This document shows positions 7,210-14,242 of a stretch of DNA of 37,271 nt, piece after piece. Position 1 is the first letter of the stretch. The number at the start of each line of letters is the position of its first letter. The position numbers and the translations under genes were made by a program. This DNA is from an uncultured beta proteobacterium (GTDB taxonomy: Bacteria; Pseudomonadota; Gammaproteobacteria; Burkholderiales; Burkholderiaceae), in NCBI GenBank assembly GCA_903930665.1, contig CAIYZI010000203.1, positions 1 through 37,271 on the forward strand, written 5' to 3'. The notes beneath the pieces are model-generated. The model was given only the letters and a program-made list of their open reading frames with translations. It searched no databases and was not told the DNA's origin.

Positions 7210-9072
7210 ATGGCTCAAGCGGCGATACAAAAAAAAGAGGATGATCTTCCCAATTATACCAAAGGGGGGGCTTTATTTCTTTCTCAACAGCCTACGGATG
7301 AAGTCGAATCCGATGCAAAGGCGGAACGTGTTATGTCGCCGCAAGCTTGGCAGAAGCTTCGCGGTTATCTCGAACAACGCACCCAAGCTTTAAGAAACTG
7401 GCGTAATTCATGGTGGATGGAAAACTGGTCGGATCTGGCGCAGTTTATCATGCCGCGCCGGTCGATCTGGTTGACACAATCGGCTGGTGGATGGCCCACG
7501 CAAAACAATATGCTGCGTGGACAAGAGATTAATCAAGCCATTGTCGATCCTACAGCTACCTATGCCGTGCGTATTTGCGCGGGCGGCATGGTCAGTGGTC
7601 TTGCCTCGCCGTCGCGTCCATGGTTCAAAATGGTGACAAGCGATAAACGCCATCAGCTTGATCAGGAATCGCGCCTTTGGATGGATGAAACCGAGGAAAG
7701 GATTTACACGGTTCTTGCTTCCAGCAATTTCTATAATTCTTTCGCTCAGGAATGCGAAGATGAGATCGTCTATGGCACGTCGCCATCTATTTGCTATGAC
7801 GATGAAACGGACGTTGTGCGGTTTTATAATCCAGCGGTTGGTGAATACTACGTTGCTTGCAACGGCACGTTAAGAGTCGATACGCTCTATCGCGTGTTTG
7901 TGATGACGATTGCGCAAATGGCGAGTTTCTTTGGTGCCGACAATCTGCCGCCAGAAGTTCGCGCTTTGTGGGCGCAGGGTGGCAGTCAGATTGATACGGA
8001 AGTTATCGTTGCCCATGCCATTGAGCCTAACTTTGAAATTCAAGGCGATGAGGAAACAAAAGTCAAAGGCAAGTTTACCTATCGTGAAGTCTACTGGTGC
8101 TATGGCAAGGGCGGTTATCAGCCTTTATCTTTTACAGGTTTCCTTGAATGCCCTTTCACGGTAGGACGCTGGTCAACGCAATCGAATGATGCCTATGGCC
8201 GTTCGGTCGGCATGGATGTATTGCCCGATACAATCCAGCTTCAGATCGAAACGCGCCGCAAAGCCGAAGCTCTTGAAAAGAATGTGCGTCCGCCACTGAT
8301 TGCCAGCATGGATATGAAAAACCAGCCTTCATCGCAGTTGCCGGGTGCCGTGACGTTTGCGAATGACATTGGCCCGACAAAAGGCATGCGTTCGCTTTAT
8401 ACTCAGCAGTTTAATTTGCAGGACATGACGCAAGATATTGCGATGATCCAAGCTAGGATCAAGACGGGATTTTTTACCGACATGTTCATGGCACTTAGCC
8501 AAAATGCAGTGGAACCGGGAAGCACCAAAATTACGGCCTACCAATCGGCAGCCATCGTGCAGGAACGGCTTCAAGTGCTCGGCCCGGTGATTGAATCGAA
8601 ACTTGAAAATCTACGCACAAAGCTCAAACGTGTTTACGCCATTATGGAACGTCGCGGCTTGATTGAGCCAAAGCCGCAAGGCTTGAAGGGCGTTCCTGTT
8701 ACGATAGATTTTGTCAGCGTTCTTGCCTTGGCGCAAAAGGCGGCAAGCTTGGGTGGCGTTGAACGTCTGGTGGCTTTCATCGGTAATTTGGCTGGTTTGT
8801 ATCCTGAGGCAAGAGACAAACTTGACGCGGTATCGTCCATAGAATTGATGAACGATCTTCTCGGAAATCCGAGCAGGATTTTGAATGGGCCTGAAAAGAT
8901 GCAACAGCTTGCCCAGCAAAGAGAACAGCAGCAGCAGCAAATGCAGAAAATGCAGATGCAGCAGCATCTGGCGCAAACGGCATCGACTGCTGCCGACGCG
9001 GCTCAGACACTTTCGCAAACGACAGTTGGGGCTGGGAAAAATGCCTTGAGCCAGATTTTGGGTGGACAATGA
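7210..9072 (+). CDS. Portal (head-to-tail connector) protein
   Basis: The 620-residue protein fits the podoviral head-to-tail connecting protein family that forms the ring through which DNA enters and leaves the capsid. Typical segments include LRNWRNSWWMENWSDLAQFI near the N-terminus, GMVSGLASPSRPWFKM, and GRSVGMDVLPDTIQLQIE in the middle. Further on are the stretch KNVRPPLIAS and, near the end, an extended Q/M-rich coiled-coil tail (QQREQQQQQMQKMQMQQ), common in these portals. Its length is normal for the family. It is followed immediately (ATGA overlap) by a small gene. Start at ATG 7210 with AGGA six bases upstream. Confidence 0.93.
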   Translation: MAQAAIQKKEDDLPNYTKGGALFLSQQPTDEVESDAKAERVMSPQAWQKLRGYLEQRTQALRNWRNSWWMENWSDLAQFIMPRRSIWLTQSAGGWPTQNNMLRGQEINQAIVDPTATYAVRICAGGMVSGLASPSRPWFKMVTSDKRHQLDQESRLWMDETEERIYTVLASSNFYNSFAQECEDEIVYGTSPSICYDDETDVVRFYNPAVGEYYVACNGTLRVDTLYRVFVMTIAQMASFFGADNLPPEVRALWAQGGSQIDTEVIVAHAIEPNFEIQGDEETKVKGKFTYREVYWCYGKGGYQPLSFTGFLECPFTVGRWSTQSNDAYGRSVGMDVLPDTIQLQIETRRKAEALEKNVRPPLIASMDMKNQPSSQLPGAVTFANDIGPTKGMRSLYTQQFNLQDMTQDIAMIQARIKTGFFTDMFMALSQNAVEPGSTKITAYQSAAIVQERLQVLGPVIESKLENLRTKLKRVYAIMERRGLIEPKPQGLKGVPVTIDFVSVLALAQKAASLGGVERLVAFIGNLAGLYPEARDKLDAVSSIELMNDLLGNPSRILNGPEKMQQLAQQREQQQQQMQKMQMQQHLAQTASTAADAAQTLSQTTVGAGKNALSQILGGQ

Positions 9073-9290
9073 AAGCTGCACGTACCAAAGAAATATGCCT
9101 TGGACAATTTCTTGAGGGATTGAACCAAGCGTCAGGTGGGGCCAGACACATGTTGCATCACCATCAGGATTCCCGATGGTTCAACATCATCGCCATCCTA
9201 GAGGCCATCCACAGCCTTTGCGTAGCGCAAGCGGTTGATCCGATGTTGCAACCGAAACCAAAACCGGAAAAAACGAAAGTCGTCATATGA
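9069..9290 (+). CDS. Small hypothetical protein downstream of portal, 73 aa
   Basis: The ATG overlaps the portal stop (ATGA). The 73-residue product has a central helix (RWFNIIAILEAIHSLCVAQA), a histidine run (MLHHHQDS) and a lysine/proline tail (QPKPKPEKTK). I do not recognise a family. Tight coupling to the portal suggests a head-assembly accessory role, but nothing more specific can be shown. Confidence 0.6.
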   Translation: MKAARTKEICLGQFLEGLNQASGGARHMLHHHQDSRWFNIIAILEAIHSLCVAQAVDPMLQPKPKPEKTKVVI

Positions 9291-9550
9291 AACGCCCCGT
9301 TCTTGTTGAAGCCCGTGACATGGTTGAAAGCGAAAGCCTTCAACGCGTAATCGAAGGGCTAAAGCTTTCACTGAGCTGTTCCCGCGAGATGCAGGCGTTT
9401 TCGCCGAAACAGGGATGGGGGCGAGTTACCGAAGGGCTGGCGCATCTTCTGGCTTCGGCTCGGAAACTTGCTCACAAGAAAGCTCAGACGCGGCAGGCTT
9501 TGTTGCAGGGGACGAATGAGGTTGCGTGGAAGATGCGGACGGATGTATAG
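9287..9550 (+). CDS. Small hypothetical helical protein, 87 aa
   Basis: The start again overlaps the preceding stop (ATGA). The 87-residue product is predicted helical and rich in arginine, lysine and alanine (SLQRVIEGLKLSLSCSRE; EGLAHLLASARKLAHKKAQT). No family was recognised. Its last 125 bp are overlapped on the opposite strand by the 3' end of the minus-strand gene at 9426-9815, so the two transcripts converge here. Confidence 0.6.
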   Translation: MKRPVLVEARDMVESESLQRVIEGLKLSLSCSREMQAFSPKQGWGRVTEGLAHLLASARKLAHKKAQTRQALLQGTNEVAWKMRTDV

Positions 9551-9815
9551 TAGTTAGTGCATCGCATACTTTTGTTGGTAAATTTTCCCTATATAATATG
9601 TTATCTGATATATGAATGCACGCTTTTTGAAGAAGAACATTTGGTTTTGAGGCTGATTTTATCAGCCTGTCTACCGCGCTTTCTCCACATTCGCATTTAA
9701 TGAATTTTGTTATTGTATAGCCCTTGCGAATTGTTATTCCAAATATCTTAATTGGTTGAATATAAAAATCAATGACGTGATTTTTCTCATTCATCATGGC
9801 ATTAAAATTCATCAT
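9426..9815 (-). CDS. Hypothetical protein, minus strand, 129 aa
   Basis: The third gene of a minus-strand cassette; its ATG overlaps the stop of the gene before it. The N-terminal two thirds look like a real protein (IDFYIQPIKIFGITIRKGYT, then FIKCECGESAVDRLI). The last ~42 residues are a serine/proline/alanine-rich tail lying antisense to the end of the plus-strand gene at 9287-9550. That tail may be read-through after loss of an earlier stop. No family recognised. Confidence 0.5.
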   Translation of the reverse strand: MMNFNAMMNEKNHVIDFYIQPIKIFGITIRKGYTITKFIKCECGESAVDRLIKSASKPNVLLQKACIHISDNILYRENLPTKVCDALTTIHPSASSTQPHSSPATKPAASELSCEQVSEPKPEDAPALR

Positions 9816-10228
9816 TTTTTATCCGCCGCTAAATCTTCCCACTTTTTCTGCCGATTCCAAGCTTCTTCCTGCATGACAAGATAATTCAGGAAAGCAAATT
9901 GCTTGATATCATTTTCAACAAGTCTGCCGATGAACAATGCGCCTGAATTATAATCAGTCATGGCGCGGTCGGCTGTAAAGGGCGTTCCAAAAACATTGCA
10001 GGTATGCATGAGGTCGTACAGCCACTCGCGGCCAAGATCGTTCTGCATGAGATCAGTAATGACATGCTTGGCCACTTCTGATTTTCGTTTACTTTCATCG
10101 GCGCGAAGTTTTTGGCGTTCTGCGGTATTGATCTCTGCGCGTATTCCCGTGACTGGGTCTTTGATGCCGGAATTAGGGGCTGGTATATCATCGTAAATAG
10201 TCGCAAGTGGATCGTATATCTCAGACAT
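9812..10228 (-). CDS. Bbp19-like phage protein, minus strand
   Basis: The C-terminal half, ITDLMQNDLGREWLYDLMH followed by CNVFGTPFTADRAMTDYNSG and IGRLVENDI, matches the pattern of the Bbp19-like family (aromatic helix, C/V-F-x-x-x-F-T, then a G-x-x-x-x-G-x-x-L helix). Genes of that family usually lie between portal and scaffold. The position here is the same, but the orientation is opposite to all head genes around it. The N-terminal half is a charged helix (AERQKLRADESKRKSEVAK). It overlaps both cassette neighbours. The biochemical role of the family is not known to me. Confidence 0.65.
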   Translation of the reverse strand: MSEIYDPLATIYDDIPAPNSGIKDPVTGIRAEINTAERQKLRADESKRKSEVAKHVITDLMQNDLGREWLYDLMHTCNVFGTPFTADRAMTDYNSGALFIGRLVENDIKQFAFLNYLVMQEEAWNRQKKWEDLAADKK

Positions 10229-10442
10229 TTTCTATTTTCTCTTCGCTCAAACTAGCAATCAAATCCATCCACGCATCGGCATTTTTTTTCGTTACATAGG
10301 TGCTGGATTTTAATTTTGTGATTTTCAATCGCTTGGATTGAACTTCTTTATAGAAGGTTGCCCGACTAATGGAATAAGCCGCGCAAAATTGCGATACTGT
10401 CATCCAACTTTTTTCAATTTCGATGGGAATTGCAACCTCCAT
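10221..10442 (-). CDS. Small helix-turn-helix DNA-binding protein, minus strand
   Basis: The sequence MTVSQFCAAYSISRATFYKE followed by KLKSSTYVTKKNADAWMDLI is typical of small excisionase/AlpA-type winged helix-turn-helix proteins: helix, turn, recognition helix, then a basic wing. It would bind DNA as a regulator, excisionase or similar factor. The track begins at TTG 10460, but that lies inside the likely -10 box of its own promoter, so I choose ATG 10442; ATG 10403 is another option. It heads a minus-strand operon and faces the scaffold gene across a divergent promoter region, so autoregulation is plausible. Confidence 0.65.
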   Translation of the reverse strand: MEVAIPIEIEKSWMTVSQFCAAYSISRATFYKEVQSKRLKITKLKSSTYVTKKNADAWMDLIASLSEEKIENV

Positions 10443-10459
10443 ATGTATTGGTAAAAACA

Positions 10460-10487
10460 ATCATATATAATTAGTTTCATAAGTCAA
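10460..10487 (-). promoter_or_regulatory. Sigma-70-like promoter for the minus-strand cassette
   Basis: Read on the minus strand, TTGACT (10487-10482) is followed 16 bases later by TATGAT (10465-10460). These match the sigma-70 consensus at five of six positions each. The expected transcript start is about 11 bases before ATG 10442, giving a very short leader. The boxes are seen in the sequence; activity is inferred. Confidence 0.6.
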
Positions 10488-10500
10488 ATTTAATAAATTT
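10486..10500. promoter_or_regulatory. Perfect palindrome, candidate operator
   Basis: AAATTTA-A-TAAATTT is a perfect inverted repeat with 7-bp arms around one base. It touches the -35 box of the minus-strand promoter and ends three bases before the -35-like box facing the scaffold gene. This is where a regulator could affect both directions, and the neighbouring helix-turn-helix protein is the obvious candidate. Because the motif is pure A/T, chance occurrence is not negligible. Confidence 0.4.
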
Positions 10501-10503
10501 CTG

Positions 10504-10532
10504 TTGCATTTCAATAAGTTAGGTGCTATTTT
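10504..10532 (+). promoter_or_regulatory. Candidate promoter for scaffold and capsid genes
   Basis: TTGCAT (10504-10509) and TATTTT (10527-10532) are 17 bases apart, and a start near 10539 would lie about 24 bases before the scaffold ATG. Each box matches the consensus at four positions. A promoter is expected here, because the plus-strand head genes upstream are interrupted by minus-strand genes. Confidence 0.4.
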
Positions 10533-10562
10533 TGTATATCTTCAATTAGCCGTTTGGTTGAT

Positions 10563-11423
10563 ATGGCCGACGCCACACTACCACAAACCGAAACATCGCC
10601 CGCACCTGCTGCCGTTTCAGCACCTGTGCCAGAACCAGCTGTAACGGCTCCTATTCCGCAAACGACAGTTGCGGCTCCCGTCACAACGACGGACGCTCCA
10701 CATGAAGCGGAAGTCGTAAAAACTGAAACCGCTCCTGCGCTATTGAGCGCGGAACCAACACCTGAACCTGCCAAGGTTGAAACTCCTGCGCCAGACGCTC
10801 CAAAGGCAGAAGAAGTCAAGACTGAAGTTAAGCCGGAAGGCGATAAACCTGCGACCGAACAGCCCATCCTTCCTACCTATGAGCCTTTCAAAGTTGCCGA
10901 AGGCAGCAAGATTGACGAAAAGGTTTTGGGCGAATTTACGGGTTTGCTAGGTAAGCTTGAACTGGCTAAAGGCGATCACAAAGCTACTCAGGAAATCGGG
11001 CAATCTCTGGTTGAGTTTTACCAGACAAACGTTGCCAATGTTTTGAAAGCGCAAACCGATTATTTTGTGTCGCTGCATGAACAACAGAAATCAAAAGATA
11101 TTGAAGCCTTGCGTAATGATCCCGTTATCGGCGGCAAAGGCGACGATAAAATTCTGACCAAAAACATGCAGGACATTGTTAACTCGCTTAATCGTCACGG
11201 CGGATCAAAAGAAGAAATGACACAGTTCCGTCAGTATCTTCAGGATCGCGGCGTTGAAGGTGCTTTACCGATTGCCCGTGTTCTCAAAAATCTTACCGAT
11301 AAAATTGCTCGTTACGAAAACGAATCTTCAAAAATGCTGCCGGGTGCGAAGCCTGCAATGAACAAGCCTCCGGTTGGCAAGGGCATTCTCAATTCGTTGT
11401 ACGGCGGACAGAAATCAGCATGA
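10563..11423 (+). CDS. Capsid scaffold protein
   Basis: The first ~110 residues are low-complexity, rich in proline, alanine, threonine and glutamate (PAPAAVSAPVPEPAVTAPIP). A helical C-terminal half follows (GEFTGLLGKLELAKGDHKAT; IARVLKNLTDKIARYENES), as is common in phage scaffold or capsid-assembly proteins. It lies directly upstream of the major capsid gene, the canonical place for a scaffold. It would guide assembly inside the prohead and then leave. The track start is TTG 10554; ATG 10563 is more likely, though no strong ribosome site is seen for either. Confidence 0.75.
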   Translation: MADATLPQTETSPAPAAVSAPVPEPAVTAPIPQTTVAAPVTTTDAPHEAEVVKTETAPALLSAEPTPEPAKVETPAPDAPKAEEVKTEVKPEGDKPATEQPILPTYEPFKVAEGSKIDEKVLGEFTGLLGKLELAKGDHKATQEIGQSLVEFYQTNVANVLKAQTDYFVSLHEQQKSKDIEALRNDPVIGGKGDDKILTKNMQDIVNSLNRHGGSKEEMTQFRQYLQDRGVEGALPIARVLKNLTDKIARYENESSKMLPGAKPAMNKPPVGKGILNSLYGGQKSA

Positions 11424-11453
11424 AAAATTCAAATCAACTAGGAGTATTCTAAC

Positions 11454-12515
11454 ATGGCCTTGAATCAGTTTGGCACAGGGGTCTTACCCAACCTTGTAGA
11501 TCACGCAATGCTTTCTAATCCTGATGGCTCCGTCGCCACAGTAGCTTGGCTTCTCGCACAGGCAAATCCTATCCTCAAGGATATGATCTGGCAGGAAGCA
11601 AATGAAGCCACTGGCAATCAGGTGACGCTCAACACCGCATTGCCCCAAGGCATTTGGCGTTCCAATAATCAGGGTACTCCTGCTTCCAAAGGCATGAATG
11701 CCCGTGTGAAATTCGGTATCGGCGAATTGACCGATTACTCGCAGATTGACCGCGCACAAGCCCGTCTCGGCGGCAACCTCGAAAAAATCCGCTGGACGAC
11801 CGACCAGATGCATATTCAGGGTCTTGGTCAGCAGGTTGCAACGGCAGTCTTCTACGCGAACGAAGGCACAACCCCCTCGCAGTTCACTGGCCTTTCTCCT
11901 TATTACAATTCGCTCGAAACCACCACGGCGCAGACGGCTAAGAACGTTATCAACGCTGGCGGTACACAATCGTCCAACACTTCAATTTGGCGCGTTGATT
12001 GGGGCGATCACACAATTTACTGCCATTATCCGAAAGGTATGCAGGCTGGTCTTGTTTATGAAGATAAAGGCGAGTTCCGTCAGCTTTATGACCAATTCGG
12101 CAATCCGTTCGAAGGTTACACATCGTATTTCGAATGGTGGTTGGGTCTTACCGTGATGAATTGGACGTATGCTGGCCGTATCGCCAACATCGACACCACA
12201 ACCGCAGGTTTGGCTGGCACAACGCCTCCTGATCTGAACTCGCTGATGATCCAGTTGTCGTCCAAGATCACGACTTCGCCACGCCGCATGTTTGGCATTA
12301 CCGAAGTCGATGCTCCCGGCGATCCGATGCCCGGCACGATGCCGACTTGGTATTGCAACCGTACTGGCCGCGCTGGTTTGGATATTCAAGCGATCAGAGA
12401 CAAGAATGTTCTGATCTCGCTTAAAGAATATGCTGGTGAACCTGTCGAATTCTGGCGCGAGGCCCCGGTCAGAAGTTGCGATGCGCTGTTGGATACCGAA
12501 AGTGCAGTTTCCTAA
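11454..12515 (+). CDS. Major capsid protein (epsilon15 gp7 / BPP-1-like)
   Basis: The 353-residue protein resembles the major capsid proteins of the epsilon15/Bordetella BPP-1 type podoviruses: FGTGVLPNLVDHAMLSNPDG near the start, an E-loop-like segment QGIWRSNNQGTPASKGMN, and later the region WYCNRTGRAGLDIQAIRDKN. Its position after a scaffold gene and its strong ribosome site (AGGAG) fit a highly expressed shell protein with an HK97-type fold. Length is close to that of epsilon15 gp7. No cleavage or protease gene is visible, consistent with a separate scaffold. Confidence 0.9.
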   Translation: MALNQFGTGVLPNLVDHAMLSNPDGSVATVAWLLAQANPILKDMIWQEANEATGNQVTLNTALPQGIWRSNNQGTPASKGMNARVKFGIGELTDYSQIDRAQARLGGNLEKIRWTTDQMHIQGLGQQVATAVFYANEGTTPSQFTGLSPYYNSLETTTAQTAKNVINAGGTQSSNTSIWRVDWGDHTIYCHYPKGMQAGLVYEDKGEFRQLYDQFGNPFEGYTSYFEWWLGLTVMNWTYAGRIANIDTTTAGLAGTTPPDLNSLMIQLSSKITTSPRRMFGITEVDAPGDPMPGTMPTWYCNRTGRAGLDIQAIRDKNVLISLKEYAGEPVEFWREAPVRSCDALLDTESAVS

Positions 12516-12533
12516 CATAAGGAGTTTAAGATC

Positions 12534-13073
12534 ATGGCTTTTTTAGAAAATGGCAGCGGCTGCAACTTCAGCAGTGCTCAATCTGTCACGGCTACTGCGG
12601 CATCAACCAACATCTATGACGTGACCGGGGCTGGCTCGACCAATGCCCCGGCGATGATCGGGGCTGGTGGTCTTAGCACGGCTCTTGGCTTCGATGTTGG
12701 CGGCGGCAATGGCGTTGAACAACCGTCAGTCTATATCACCTTTGGTACTTGCACGACCGTCACTGGTACACTCACGATTGCGCTACAGGTTGCGGCTGAT
12801 AACGGCAGTTATTCACCAGGTACCTATTACACAATCTTCCAGACTGCCGCTTTAACGGGAACATCGCAGTTGTTTGCCGGAGCGCAAATTTCATTCTATG
12901 TACCGCCTGTTCCACAAGGTTTGCTGGCGAGTGGTGCTTTGCCCCGTTTCTACCGCCTCAACTATACGGTCGGCAGTTCGATCAGCGTGCTTGTCAGCGC
13001 AAGCCTGTTGCTGGATGCGCCGAATCTCAGGCAGGCAACGCAGTATGGCGCAAACTTCCCAAGCGGACTGTAA
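12534..13073 (+). CDS. Capsid cement/decoration protein (Bbp16-like)
   Basis: The 179-residue product has the hallmarks of the Bbp16 cement family: SSAQSVTATAASTNIYDVTG near the N-terminus, a beta-rich core (TGTLTIALQVAADNGSYSP), and a C-terminal strand pair around LPRFYRLNYTVGSSISVLV. Such proteins sit on the outer capsid surface and reinforce joints between capsid subunits. It follows the major capsid gene with an 18-bp gap containing AAGGAG. The insert of glycine-rich sequence (GGLSTALGFDVGGGNG) is larger than I would expect. Confidence 0.75.
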   Translation: MAFLENGSGCNFSSAQSVTATAASTNIYDVTGAGSTNAPAMIGAGGLSTALGFDVGGGNGVEQPSVYITFGTCTTVTGTLTIALQVAADNGSYSPGTYYTIFQTAALTGTSQLFAGAQISFYVPPVPQGLLASGALPRFYRLNYTVGSSISVLVSASLLLDAPNLRQATQYGANFPSGL

Positions 13074-13088
13074 TTCAAGGAGACTAAC

Positions 13089-13613
13089 ATGGCAAAGATG
13101 TATACGGCTCCACCGAAGTTCAGCCAGATTCCGAGCGTCATTCGTGATGATGTCCCGGTTTATTTTCTGGAAGATAGCTGCTACTTCGATGAAACGCATT
13201 TCTTGGCTGGGGCTATCCTTGAAACCACTCCAGATATGGTTCCCAATCTTGCCATGTTTCCTTTGAATGAACTTGCAAAAGTCAGAAAGGTAGAATTTCT
13301 TACGACCTATGATGAAGGCGGCAAGGAATTTCAGGCTCAAACAAAACGGGCTTATGTTAAAAAGCTTCCGGCGTTTCTGCACAAGTGGGAAACCGTCAAT
13401 GAGATGGCAAAACAGAAACGCATGCATCTGGTTATGGTTCTGAAAACTATGCAGGTTCCGATCCTTGGTGCTCCTCCGAAGCCAAAGAGCGTGTTCTCAG
13501 TCGATATGACCAGCATTCCACAAGTTCCTTATGAAGATGGCACAGCTATCGGCAAGGGCAACACGATGGATAAGGTATCAACGATTGATGCCGTTCGCGC
13601 ATCGGTGGCGTAG
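13089..13613 (+). CDS. Hypothetical head-region protein, 174 aa
   Basis: I do not recognise this 174-residue protein. The N-terminus (AKMYTAPPKFSQIPSVIRDD) looks extended, and a central basic segment (KRAYVKKLPAFLHKWETVNE) looks helical. It follows the cement gene with a good ribosome site (AAGGAG) and precedes other small virion-type genes, so a structural or assembly role is likely. It has no signal peptide or membrane segment. Confidence 0.65.
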   Translation: MAKMYTAPPKFSQIPSVIRDDVPVYFLEDSCYFDETHFLAGAILETTPDMVPNLAMFPLNELAKVRKVEFLTTYDEGGKEFQAQTKRAYVKKLPAFLHKWETVNEMAKQKRMHLVMVLKTMQVPILGAPPKPKSVFSVDMTSIPQVPYEDGTAIGKGNTMDKVSTIDAVRASVA

Positions 13614-13621
13614 GAGATGAA

Positions 13622-13867
13622 ATGGCGAAATGGATTGCAAACGCGCTGAATAAAAAAGGAAGTCGTGGCGCATTGCATCGGCATTTGGGAATTAGCGAAG
13701 ATCAGCCGATACCGGAAGATAAACTTAATGCCGCAGCTAATTCGAAAAACCCAACCATTCGTCGTGAAGCTGCCTTAGCCAAAACGCTTAAGGGAATGCA
13801 CCACAAGAAATCAGAACATCACCCCGGCAAGAATGTAGTCGGTAAACTTTATGGCTCGAAAGGCTAA
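13622..13867 (+). CDS. Small basic head-region protein, 81 aa
   Basis: The product starts AKWIANALNKKGSRGALHRH and continues LGISEDQPIPEDKLNAAA. This pattern (W-I, G-A-L-H-R-x-L-G, I-P-x-x-K-L-x-A-A) is seen in many short phage proteins encoded near capsid genes. It is strongly basic and histidine-rich at the C-terminus (MHHKKSEHHPGK). The function is unknown; nucleic acid binding or internal head location would fit. It has GGAG just upstream of the ATG and a three-base gap to the next gene. Confidence 0.65.
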   Translation: MAKWIANALNKKGSRGALHRHLGISEDQPIPEDKLNAAANSKNPTIRREAALAKTLKGMHHKKSEHHPGKNVVGKLYGSKG

Positions 13868-13870
13868 AAT

Positions 13871-14236
13871 ATGGCTCGCGGTTCTGCTTCAATGTATAAA
13901 AATTCCCCTCGGCTTGAAAAGGGTGAGGACGGTAAAGTTGGTGTAAGTAAGAATCCAGGCCCAACCAAAGCCGAGAAAACAGCCACGGCTGAAAACGGTC
14001 AGGTCGGCGGTGAACCGATACATGAGGAAATGATGGCGCGTCATAATCTTGACCGACACACCATGCACGCCGCCCATGAGCATGAACATGCCATGCATAA
14101 AGGTGGCGATAAGCATGAAATGCATGAGCGCCATCACGGCGAAATGAAAAAGATGCTGAAAAAGCATGAAGATGAAATGGGTTCTGGCCGCGAAGATGCG
14201 GAAACCAAAGGCGCAAAAATCGAGAATAAGGAATAA
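13871..14236 (+). CDS. Histidine/methionine/glutamate-rich protein, 121 aa
   Basis: The N-terminal half is low-complexity and charged. The C-terminal half is dominated by His, Glu, Met and Lys (HAAHEHEHAMHKGGDKHEMH), probably a long helix. The spacing of histidines could bind metals, or change charge with pH, but no known metal-binding fold is evident. Similar His-rich small proteins occur in other phage head operons. It sits between small capsid-associated genes, so a virion location is plausible. Confidence 0.6.
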   Translation: MARGSASMYKNSPRLEKGEDGKVGVSKNPGPTKAEKTATAENGQVGGEPIHEEMMARHNLDRHTMHAAHEHEHAMHKGGDKHEMHERHHGEMKKMLKKHEDEMGSGREDAETKGAKIENKE

Positions 14237-14242
14237 ACCATC

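Noticed and set aside
8611-9081. 156-residue minus-strand frame opposite the portal C-terminus
   Set aside because: Antisense to the Q-rich portal tail, giving leucine/histidine repeats; a typical shadow with no start signal.
9569-9597. Perfect TATAAT on the plus strand inside the minus-strand gene
   Set aside because: No acceptable -35 box at 16-18 bp spacing; the AT-rich context makes a chance match likely.
10526-10867. 113-residue minus-strand frame opposite the scaffold N-terminus
   Set aside because: Mirror of the P/A/T/E-rich scaffold region, giving G/S/A/V low complexity with no ribosome site; shadow frame.
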